Below are positions 56,380-63,879 of a stretch of 64,000 nucleotides of DNA, in pieces; the first letter of the stretch is position 1; each line of letters opens with the position of its first letter. Source of the DNA: Gammaproteobacteria bacterium (GTDB lineage: Bacteria; Pseudomonadota; Gammaproteobacteria; Pseudomonadales; Pseudohongiellaceae). The stretch covers positions 364,897 to 428,896 of the forward strand of contig SHZK01000001.1 in the NCBI GenBank assembly GCA_009692305.1, written 5' to 3'. The position numbers were made by a program, and so were the translations under genes. The notes below the pieces were generated by a model. The model made no database searches, was not told the origin of the DNA, and saw nothing but the letters and a program-made list of their open reading frames with translations.

Positions 56380-57542
56380 ACTTTGAAGAAAGTGAAGAGC
56401 ACCGACTAATCAGGGAATCAGTCCGTAAACTATGTAGTGATTTTCCCGATGAGTATTGGGAGCGGCATGATCGTGAGGGTGTATTTCCCGACAGGTTTTT
56501 TCATAACATGGCGGCTGCTGGCTGGATTGGAATCGCAATGCCGGAGCAATATGGCGGCGCCGGTCGCGGAATTCAGGAAGCTGCGATTGTGCTGGAAGAA
56601 GTGGCCGCCTCCGGCGCGGCCATGAATGGTGCCAGCTCCATTCATCTCTCTATTTTCGGCATGCATCCCATCGTCAAGCATGGCAGCGCTGCGATGTGCC
56701 AGAAATATTTGCCGGATGTAGCAACGGGCAAACTGCATGTAGCGTTTGGCGTCACCGAACCGAATGCGGGCAGCGACACCACTTCTATCGAAACTTTCGC
56801 GCGCAGGGAAGGCGATCATTATCTGGTAAAGGGTCGCAAGATCTGGACCACGAAAGCGCTGGAGTCGGGGCGCGTTTTGTTATTGGTGCGCACCACAGCG
56901 AAGGCCCAGGTCAAGCGCAAGACAGATGGCATGACCTTGTTGTTCGCCAAATTGCAGGAACCCGAGGTGCACATATCACCGATCGCAAAATTGGGCCGCA
57001 ATGCCGTGCGCACTTGCGAAGTGGTTTATGACGATTTGCCAGTTGCAGTGGCTGATCGGGTTGGTGAGGAAGGGGAGGGCTTTCGGTATTTGCTCGACGG
57101 ACTCAATGCCGAACGCATACTGATCGCAGCCGAATCTCTGGGTATTGGGCGTGCCGCGTTACGCCGAGCAGTTAACTACGCAAATGAACGCGTGGTGTTT
57201 GACCGGCCGATCGGCAAAAACCAGGGAATAGCGTTTCCGCTGGCTGAAGCACGTACACGGTTAGATGCGGCTGAACTGATGATTCGCAAAGCAGCCTGGT
57301 TACTGGATACCAATCAGCCTTGCGGCGCGGAGGCCAATATGGCGAAGTGGCTGGCAGCAGAGGCCGGATTCTTTGCGGCGGATTGTGCGCTGCAAACTCA
57401 TGGTGGGTTTGGTTATGCGCGGGAATTTCATGTGGAACGTTATTGGCGTGAAGCGCGATTGATGAAACTGGCGCCTATATCGCAAGAAATGATCCTGAAC
57501 TATGTAGCAGAACATGTGCTGGGACTGCCGCGTTCGTATTAA
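56376..57542 (+). CDS. Acyl-CoA dehydrogenase
   Basis: A 388-residue FAD enzyme, start overlapping the CitE-like gene by four bases. FAD/acyl-CoA motifs are FGVTEPNAGSDTTSIET, WTTKALESGRVLL and QTHGGFGYAREFHVERYWREAR. The usual E-G-T of the catalytic loop near the C-terminus is replaced by LAPISQEMILNYV, a variant I know from dehydrogenases in itaconate-type clusters. It probably oxidises a branched short-chain acyl-CoA such as methylsuccinyl-CoA or isobutyryl-like; not proven. Confidence 0.9.
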   Translation: MNFEESEEHRLIRESVRKLCSDFPDEYWERHDREGVFPDRFFHNMAAAGWIGIAMPEQYGGAGRGIQEAAIVLEEVAASGAAMNGASSIHLSIFGMHPIVKHGSAAMCQKYLPDVATGKLHVAFGVTEPNAGSDTTSIETFARREGDHYLVKGRKIWTTKALESGRVLLLVRTTAKAQVKRKTDGMTLLFAKLQEPEVHISPIAKLGRNAVRTCEVVYDDLPVAVADRVGEEGEGFRYLLDGLNAERILIAAESLGIGRAALRRAVNYANERVVFDRPIGKNQGIAFPLAEARTRLDAAELMIRKAAWLLDTNQPCGAEANMAKWLAAEAGFFAADCALQTHGGFGYAREFHVERYWREARLMKLAPISQEMILNYVAEHVLGLPRSY

Positions 57543-57560
57543 GCACTCGCGTTGATGCAG

Positions 57561-58681
57561 TTATAACAGTGCAATCATTTGCTCTGGTGCAGCGTAGGCT
57601 AATCCCAAATCCTTTGCGACTTCAGCATTTGTCACCTGTCCTCGACAAATATTCAGTCCTGCGCGCAAGTGCCGATTTTCAGTCAGTGCCAGCTTGATGC
57701 CTTTGTTGGCAAGTGCCCTGATGAAGGGCAGTGTGGCAATGTTTAATGCAGCAGAAGCAGTCTTCGCAACTGCACCTGGAATATTCGCCACGCAATAGTG
57801 AATTACTCCGTCCACGACAAATGTTGGATCAGTATGAGTCGTCGGTCGGGAATTTTCACAGCAACCACCCTGATCGATAGCTACATCTGCGATCACCGCA
57901 CCTCGTTTCATGGTTCTGACCATGGCGGAAGTAATCAATTTCGGTGCCGCGCCCGCTGGAATCAAGACTGCGCCCACAAGTAGATCTGCCACTTTGACAT
58001 AAGTGGCCAGTGAGTCGGGGTTTGATTCCACAAATTTACCTGGCCAGCGAATTTCTTGTTAAGGAATTCCAGTTGCGCTTTGGATCGGTCCAGAATGGTG
58101 ACTTTGGCACCAAGACCGAGTGCAATTTTGCAGGCATTGCTGCCAACTACGCCACCACCGATGATGACTACGTGGGCCGGTTCCACGCCAGTCGCGCCGC
58201 CCAGCAGTACGCCCATGCCGCCGTGATGTTTGCCCAGATGCGCAGCAGCTTCCTGTGCCGCGAGTCGACCGGCGATTTCAGACATTGGATTGAGCAGAGG
58301 CAATTTGCCAGCTGCATCAGTGACCGTTTCATAGGCAATGCAAGTAGCCTGACTCGTTAACAAATCACGGGTTTGCTCTGCATCAGAGGCTAGATGCAAA
58401 TAGGTAAAAAGAGTGTGGTGCGCGCGCAATAACAGGCGTTCTGCCCGGTTCGGTTCTTTCACTTTCACGATGAGTTCCACTGCATCGAACAGTTCTTCAA
58501 TTCCGGCCGCGATCTGCGCGCCAGCATCAACATAGTCTTGGTCGCTTGCGCCAATACCTAGGCCTGCCTGTTGTTCAATGCAGACTTCGTGCCCGTCCTT
58601 GACCAGCGCGCGCACTGATTTTGGAGTAAGTCCAACACGGTATTCCTGTGTTTTGCTTTCCTTCGGTGAGCCGACTTTCAT
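57561..58681 (-). pseudogene. ald: Alanine dehydrogenase, single-base frameshift
   Basis: An alanine dehydrogenase read in two frames. The ATG at 58681 starts MKVGSPKESKTQEYRVGLTP; the first part includes HTLFTYLHLA, PLLNPMSEIAGRLAAQEAA and the NAD loop [11 protein letters not shown]. The second frame resumes at [20 protein letters not shown] and carries DVAIDQGGCCENSRPTTH and HYCVANIPGAVAKTA. The break lies at the short homopolymer 58035-58037 (AAA on the coding strand); adding one A restores [12 protein letters not shown]. It is either a recent inactivation or an indel error. Intact, it would convert pyruvate and ammonia to alanine. Confidence 0.85.
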
Positions 58682-58922
58682 AGTGGAGCGTCTTGCTTTG
58701 GTCCAGAGTTTTTGACCCAGATCATTTGCCGAACTTCTGGTGGAACCGGCAGTGCTTTTCGGAGCGGAGTTAAGCGAAAAGCAGTTTTGAATGCAAGCAG
58801 ATTCCACGCCCGGTTTGAATTACGCTTTTATTGACCAAAGCAACCAGCGCTATGCTGATGCTGCATTGGCGGGCATTGAGAAGGTGAGCTACAATACCGG
58901 CACTGAATAATAAGGAATTATT

Positions 58923-59780
58923 ATGCTATCGATCCTGATCCGTATTGGAAGTATTGCAAGTCTTGCAGCGCTGCTGTCGCTGTCTTCTGCTCCTGCTATT
59001 GCACAGGAATTATCAGCCAATGATGATCCGGCCGTGCAGCGTGTTGAGCCTTTTCAGGTATTCGACAACTTGTATTATGTCGGTGCGCGTTGGGTAGCAG
59101 CGTGGTTACTGGAGACAGATGAAGGTTTGATTCTGTTCGATACACTGTATGGAGACCTTACCGACATTGTCATCGACAGCATTCGCAAACTGGGCAAGGA
59201 TCCTGATGACATACGTTATGTAATAGTTACTCATGCCCACTTTGATCATATCGGTGGTGCGAAGAGGATGCAGGATGAATTCGGTGCGGTCGTGTTGATG
59301 ACCGAACCGGACTGGGTGATGGTGGATCAGCCGCCGGAATATCGTGAATACCCCAAACCCAGGCGCCATCTCAGTGTCTCCAATAACAGCACACTTAATC
59401 TGGGGCGTACCCGCTTGAGTTTTTATGAAACACCTGGACATACCCCGGGAGTACTATCCACACAATTTACTGTATACGACAATGGCTATCCGCATACTGC
59501 ATTCATGTTTGGCGGCGCAGGACTTAATTTTGATGGAGTTGAGCGCACGCAGATGTACATCAAAAGCGTGCAGAACATGCAGACCTTGCCAGGCATCGAA
59601 GTAAATATTCCGAACCATGCTGAAGCAGGCGATGTGTTCGCACGCTACGAGCGATTGCAGAATCGCCAGCAAGGTGACCCCCATCCATTTGTCGACCCGG
59701 AAAGTTTTACCGCCTGGCTTGCCCAGTTACTGGTGATGGCCGAAGCGAAACTGGTGGAGGAACAGGCGGCGACGAATTAG
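58923..59780 (+). CDS. Exported MBL-fold hydrolase, subclass B3-like (second copy)
   Basis: A 285-residue exported MBL protein with signal peptide ending AIAQ. Metal motifs are HAHFDH, ETPGHTPGVL and IPNHAEAGD. It shares the layout VFDNLYYVG...W.L.T.EG...FDT and AxxI[KR]YV[IL][IV][ST]HAH with the protein at 19767, so the two are paralogous, but this one lacks the extra N-terminal helical segment. Lactamase activity not assumed; these may act on environmental esters, lactones or quorum signals. Monocistronic, between ald and the XRE remnant. Confidence 0.88.
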   Translation: MLSILIRIGSIASLAALLSLSSAPAIAQELSANDDPAVQRVEPFQVFDNLYYVGARWVAAWLLETDEGLILFDTLYGDLTDIVIDSIRKLGKDPDDIRYVIVTHAHFDHIGGAKRMQDEFGAVVLMTEPDWVMVDQPPEYREYPKPRRHLSVSNNSTLNLGRTRLSFYETPGHTPGVLSTQFTVYDNGYPHTAFMFGGAGLNFDGVERTQMYIKSVQNMQTLPGIEVNIPNHAEAGDVFARYERLQNRQQGDPHPFVDPESFTAWLAQLLVMAEAKLVEEQAATN

Positions 59781-59800
59781 TCGCGAGCGCCAGTCTGTAA

Positions 59801-60114
59801 CTAAGTAGCGAATTGTGCAAAAAATTCCCGGCTGGCCGTATCGGCCGGGAAGTAACTCTCAATCATCAACTCCTCCATACCTATATCCAGTGCTGTGCCA
59901 AACTGGCTCAACATGGAAAAAGTGCGCAAGATTTGTGCCCCCAGCTTGAAGTCTACGGTCAGCATTGGCCCATCCAGTTTTGCTGCTTCTGGTTGCTGCC
60001 AGTTTCGATGAAACTGATATGGCGGGAAGAGACGTCGGCGAGCAATGACAGTTCTAACTGTGATAGACGGTTCTGCTTGCGAAGTTCGCTCAGGAGCGGG
60101 CCAACGGAGGACAT
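59801..60114 (-). pseudogene. XRE/MmyB-type regulator, internally deleted
   Basis: Two incompatible frames on the minus strand. From ATG 60114 the first reads LLSELRKQNRLSQLELSLLA then DVSSRHISFIETG, an XRE-type HTH, and stops after 42 residues. The second frame reads TFSMLSQFGTALDIGMEEL followed by IESYFPAD, the C-terminus of the MmyB-like ligand-binding domain. About 150 central residues are missing compared with intact regulators (about 260). The gene has no complete function. Confidence 0.65.
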
Positions 60115-60213
60115 GTTGCAATACCTGGGTCATGGATTACAGGCATTCTAGAGAGCGTTTTACCCTTAAACCATTACCTCACAGGTAAGCAATTACACTT
60201 TGCCTGGCTGCTA

Positions 60214-60807
60214 TCACCGCTCCAGCTGCCATTGTGCAAATTGACGCCGGGCCGCACTGATCTGCGCGCTGCTCATCCCGCGTTCCAGGGTCGTACGTAG
60301 TGCCGCGCCGTCGACATGTGAGTTTGCATCAGCCATGCTGGCCCAGGCATGAGCGAGGACCGGATCCTGCTGCACGTGCTCGCCTTCTTCATATAGCTTC
60401 GCCAGTGCCAGTGCGGCATCAGGATGACCGGCCATGGCGGCTCTGCTGAACCAGGCAACTGCGCCATCACGGTCACGCTCTATACCCTGTCCATCGTAGT
60501 ACAGGCTGGCCAGATTGAACTGTGCTGCCAGATGCCCTTGTTCGGCGGCAGCCAGAGTCCATTTGAAGGCCGCTACAAAGTCCTGTTCCACCCCTTGGCC
60601 GGTGTAATACAGAATTCCAAGATTGTATTGCGCCAGATCCAGTCCGGCCTCGGCGGCGACACTGAATTCCCTGAATGCCGTATCAAAATCACCCGCAAAT
60701 GCAGCGCTCACTCCGGCTTCATAGTCAGCGTGCAGCTGAGCAGAGCCAAGCATAAATGCCGTACACAGATAAATACCTAACAATTTCAGACTGTTCCGGA
60801 TATTCAA
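60214..60807 (-). CDS. Exported Sel1-repeat (TPR-like) protein
   Basis: A 197-residue exported protein built of Sel1 repeats: AEAGLDLAQYNLGILYYTGQ, AEQGHLAAQFNLASLYYDGQ and AMAGHPDAALALAKLYEEG, each A-x-x-G-x-x-x-A-x-x-x-L-x-x-x-Y. I chose a TTG start at 60807 because AGGAAG lies 8 bases upstream and gives a clean signal peptide (ending LHAD); ATG alternatives at 60843 and 60858 add a hydrophilic tail. Sel1 proteins act as scaffolds; partners not evident. It ends 80 bases from the XRE remnant. Confidence 0.85.
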   Translation of the reverse strand: MNIRNSLKLLGIYLCTAFMLGSAQLHADYEAGVSAAFAGDFDTAFREFSVAAEAGLDLAQYNLGILYYTGQGVEQDFVAAFKWTLAAAEQGHLAAQFNLASLYYDGQGIERDRDGAVAWFSRAAMAGHPDAALALAKLYEEGEHVQQDPVLAHAWASMADANSHVDGAALRTTLERGMSSAQISAARRQFAQWQLER

Positions 60808-60923
60808 GGCAATAACTTCCTGATCTAAAAAAGGCCTAGGCATAGTATTACAGAGCAATTATTGAAGAAACCATTCGAATATAGGTAAACGCATTTATGT
60901 CTATGAAAAATCACCGATTTCGC

Positions 60924-60929
60924 TATAAT
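60924..60929 (+). promoter_or_regulatory. Candidate -10 box of tRNA-Arg
   Basis: TATAAT at 60924-60929, 47 bases before the tRNA. No clear -35 box at the right distance. Confidence 0.4.
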
Positions 60930-60976
60930 ACCGCCCTCTTGAAAAGGTAGCAGTGCAACGTCTTTTGAAGAGATCC

Positions 60977-61053
60977 GCACCCGTAGCTCAGCTGGATAGA
61001 GTACCTGGCTACGAACTAGGTGGTCGAATGTTCGAATCATTCCGGGTGCGCCA
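60977..61053 (+). tRNA. tRNA-Arg(ACG)
   Basis: A 77-base tRNA with encoded CCA. Acceptor stem GCACCCG/CGGGTGC, anticodon loop CTACGAA giving ACG, T-loop TTCGAAT. A34 needs TadA to become inosine; tadA is encoded at 12828. In Pseudomonas this tRNA cluster follows tRNA-Ser(GCU) directly; here 8.4 kb intervene. Confidence 0.97.
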
Positions 61054-61060
61054 ATAAATA

Positions 61061-61087
61061 AAAAAGCCCGCTTCTGCGGGCTTTTTT
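61061..61087 (+). terminator. Rho-independent terminator of tRNA-Arg
   Basis: AAAAAGCCCGC (61061-61071) pairs with GCGGGCTTTTTT (61076-61087) around a 4-base TTCT loop. It follows the tRNA by 7 bases. Confidence 0.93.
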
Positions 61088-61220
61088 ATTTATCAGCTTC
61101 GAATATTCGTCCTTCATTCGTTCGAATGGACACAATTCCGCAATTGAACAGATTTTTGGTGAGCTTGTGAAAAAATTCCAGGGGAGGAGCAGGCACCTTA
61201 GCGCCTGCATGAGCCGCAGC

Positions 61221-62153
61221 TTAGCTGACCAACTGTAGCAGTCTGTCGCTTCGATAGGCTGAGGCTTCGATGCCGTACTTGGTGATTTTGCGATTTAAAG
61301 TCGATGCGGGAATATTCAATAAATCAGCGGCGTTGTTCTGCTTGCCATTGGTCGCTTTCAGGGCCTCGATGATGCGTACCTTTTCAATATTGACCAGGAT
61401 TTCATCGAGGGTCTGGATATTCTTTAAGGTGATCACTGATAACAGGATCTTCAGGCGCAGTGATGCCCAGAAAATATTACCATTGGTTTGCAGTAGCATG
61501 ACCACCAGAAAGAACATAGTGGCGATCGGCAAGATAAGTGCAGACGAGGAATCGTAACCGGCAACCCGGGCAATCACGACGCCAAACACAACGAGTAACA
61601 TCGGAGCGAACGCGAGCAGGTTTACCTTGCAGCGACTGCGCACATCAAAACTCGAATTTGCGAGGAAGTTGCTCGCCAGAACCACCAATGTAACCAGCGC
61701 ATTCAAGACAATAAAGGCGATAGCAAGCCAGTAATACTCTGCCGGAGTGGTGATTGCGGTCCACCCTACAAATTTGAATCCGGAAATCAGGTAGCCACTC
61801 GCATGTGCCACAGATAAAGCCGCTGACATACCAAACAAGGCGAGGCGAGCTTGCCGAAGATGGCGGAACTCCACCAGGCTAAGGGCCAACAACAAAACAG
61901 CGGGGAATATAAAATACAACGACACCATATAAAGGTGCACGAAAAACATACTCAGGCTATCTGATTGCAGGAAAGTAAAATAGCCGAGAAATTCAGCAAT
62001 ATTATTGGTAAGGAACAGCAGACAGACGATGGCGAAGCTTTCGGATATTTTATTCTTGATACTGATATTGGACAGAATGCAAAATTTCAGCACAATGCCA
62101 ATTAGGGCAAACGCACCAAGCGCAGCAAGATAGTCCAATCCTTGTTCTTCCAT
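61221..62153 (-). CDS. Seven-transmembrane protein with C-terminal Fis-type HTH
   Basis: A 310-residue protein. About seven hydrophobic helices (residues 8-235) are followed by a short linker and a C-terminal Fis-like HTH: EKVRIIEALKATNGKQNNAA then LLNIPASTLNRKITKYGIEA, the pattern of the HTH that ends sigma54 activators. There is no AAA+ domain, so it is not a classic enhancer-binding protein. I do not recognise a named family. It is 91 bases downstream of a KAS III-like gene in the same direction, and a sequence resembling the palindrome upstream of that gene occurs in the gap, so it may be a membrane-bound regulator that senses a hydrophobic product. Function is inference. Confidence 0.85.
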   Translation of the reverse strand: MEEQGLDYLAALGAFALIGIVLKFCILSNISIKNKISESFAIVCLLFLTNNIAEFLGYFTFLQSDSLSMFFVHLYMVSLYFIFPAVLLLALSLVEFRHLRQARLALFGMSAALSVAHASGYLISGFKFVGWTAITTPAEYYWLAIAFIVLNALVTLVVLASNFLANSSFDVRSRCKVNLLAFAPMLLVVFGVVIARVAGYDSSSALILPIATMFFLVVMLLQTNGNIFWASLRLKILLSVITLKNIQTLDEILVNIEKVRIIEALKATNGKQNNAADLLNIPASTLNRKITKYGIEASAYRSDRLLQLVS

Positions 62154-62244
62154 AGCCGTGACAATCCTTTATACGTAACAATACCCAAACTCGTGGGACG
62201 CCTGAGTCTAACGGCAAATTTTTACTTTCGCTATGGAAATATTC

Positions 62245-63237
62245 TTACAAACTCAGGCCAACAAAAGAGGCAACAATGCCGCTGCCACTGGATGCCATCA
62301 GCATCTTGGACCCAGGCAGGAGGCGACCCTGTTGCTTCAGCATGTCGTAGCACACGGGAATAGTTGCCGATGCCAGATTGCCTAACCTGGGATAGGTGGC
62401 AATGGACTTTTCCTGCTTCACGCCGACAATTTCCAGGGCCTTGAGAAATGGTCGTTCACCGACCTGATGCGGTATGAACAGGTCAATATCATCCGGGCAC
62501 CAGTTAAGATCCTTGTAGGTAGGTCCTATTAAATCCTTGACGAGCTTAAGTGTGGCCACGCTGATGCGACCCATATCCATACTGAATGACAACTTACCGT
62601 GATTGTTATTGTAGGAGCAGAGGCTGTGATGGCGGCTGATAGAGCCACATCGAATCTGATTAATGCCTTTGCTTGCATCTGCAGGTCCCAAGATCATCGC
62701 GCCTGCAGCATCGCCAACGGTAAATGCGCCGATGTGCGTCTTGATATCCGCGGCCGTCAATTCTCCATCCCGGAACATTTGGGCTACTCTGCGTGTCACC
62801 TTGCTCGACAACTCCGCCGTAACAACCAGCACATGCCTTATATCGCCTGATTTAATAAAGGAATTTGCAACTTGTAATCCGCTGGTAAATCCGTGACAGG
62901 CATTGGCGACATCGAAACAAATCGAAGGAGTCAGCCCAAGTTTAGATGCGATGATATGGGCGGTCGCCGGTTCCGGGCAGTCTCGTTCGATACCGCAGTA
63001 AATGACGGCATCGATTGCAGCATAAGCCAATCCGGAAGCCCGTAGCGCCTTCTCTGCCGCTGGTACGGCCAGGTCGGAAGGTTGAAATGAATCTGGAGCC
63101 TGACGAACTTCGTAAATACCCAGAGATTTCTGCACCAGCTCACAGTCATCGAATCGGGCCTCCTCCAGGATGTCTCGAGTGGCTACTACGGTTTTCGCCA
63201 GTTCGGATCCTACTGAATAGATATGTGACTTGATCAT
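62245..63237 (-). CDS. KAS III-like (FabH-type) condensing enzyme
   Basis: A 330-residue thiolase-fold beta-ketoacyl synthase III-type enzyme. The Cys-His-Asn triad is complete: Cys in VANACHGFTSG (FabH-type), His in FIPHQVGE, Asn in RLGNLASATIPV, with GDAAGAM. An AAGGAA ribosome site precedes the ATG. It lacks any adjacent ACP, acyltransferase or ketoreductase, so it probably makes a standalone product (beta-ketoacyl, alkyl ketone, pyrone or similar) rather than being the housekeeping FabH, whose operon is not here. Paired with the 7TM-HTH gene. Confidence 0.9.
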   Translation of the reverse strand: MIKSHIYSVGSELAKTVVATRDILEEARFDDCELVQKSLGIYEVRQAPDSFQPSDLAVPAAEKALRASGLAYAAIDAVIYCGIERDCPEPATAHIIASKLGLTPSICFDVANACHGFTSGLQVANSFIKSGDIRHVLVVTAELSSKVTRRVAQMFRDGELTAADIKTHIGAFTVGDAAGAMILGPADASKGINQIRCGSISRHHSLCSYNNNHGKLSFSMDMGRISVATLKLVKDLIGPTYKDLNWCPDDIDLFIPHQVGERPFLKALEIVGVKQEKSIATYPRLGNLASATIPVCYDMLKQQGRLLPGSKMLMASSGSGIVASFVGLSL

Positions 63238-63393
63238 GACCGATTCCTTGATTTGATGATTGATGCACTGGTGCAGCTTGTAACAATTCTAGTTGGATTC
63301 ATGAAACTTAAGTACCGATTTAACGTGTCTGCGAAAACCTTCAAGTGATTGCGCCGCAGTTTATAAGTTATAACTACGACACAAACTCGTTGC

Positions 63394-63412
63394 TGTAGGA
63401 GATATTCCTACA
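63394..63412. promoter_or_regulatory. Perfect inverted repeat upstream of the KAS III gene
   Basis: TGTAGGA (63394-63400) and TCCTACA (63406-63412) separated by GATAT form a 19-base palindrome 157 bases before the KAS III start. A related sequence lies at 62231-62249, between the KAS III and 7TM-HTH genes (13 of 19 bases identical). Confidence 0.55.
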
Positions 63413-63492
63413 ATTATTTTCAGCTGCAATGAGCTTGCTAGCCGCGTCTCCTTAAGTTATCTGCATGTTACGTCGTAGACATTACAGAATGA

Positions 63493-63774
63493 CTGCATCT
63501 CGGTGCTGAGCGCTGGTTTGTTATTGTGGTAACTGGTGGCGCGGGCAAAGCTCCAGAACGGGAAATGGTTGTGGACTCGCCGACAATTGCACAGGTAATG
63601 GGTCAATTGATCAATAGTGCATTTATTGATTCACTAAACGAAGACATCAACATGTTGAAACGATTCAATTCGGTGGTGTAATGCATGATTGATTCGCAAC
63701 GCCAGCAATTGCAGATCAAGCCAGTAAAACTTTTGGTAATTGAGGCAGCGGTGAAATTTGATCAACTCCGGTAA
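63493..63774 (+). pseudogene. Patatin-like phospholipase, decayed C-terminal fragment
   Basis: Frame 63493-63681 reads RWFVIVVTGGAGKAPER then SPTIAQVMGQLINSAFID and SLNEDINMLKRFN before a stop; frame 63685-63774 continues QLQIKPVKLLVIEAAVKFDQ. These match the last third of patatin-like phospholipases (I-V-V-N..., then D-S-L-x-x-D-I-x-x-L-x-x-x-N, then L-L-V-I-E-P-S). One frameshift joins them and the catalytic part is absent; an in-frame stop lies at 63490. No frame is open long enough for a functional gene. Confidence 0.5.
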
Positions 63775-63879
63775 TCGCCATGGCAGCCGTGTATCTCGGT
63801 CCCTTACTGACCATTACCCATCATCGCATCCGTTTTGTATGGTAATCATCTCTTTTTTAACTAATTTCAAAAGCAGAAG

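Noticed and set aside
58791..58910. 39-residue plus-strand ORF before the second MBL gene
   Set aside because: Reads like protein (ATG start, clean stop) but has no ribosome site and no recognisable similarity; not enough to call a gene.
52482..60976. Integrative element inserted at tRNA-Ser
   Set aside because: No integrase gene and no copy of the tRNA 3' end was found at the right boundary, so only an accessory segment is claimed.
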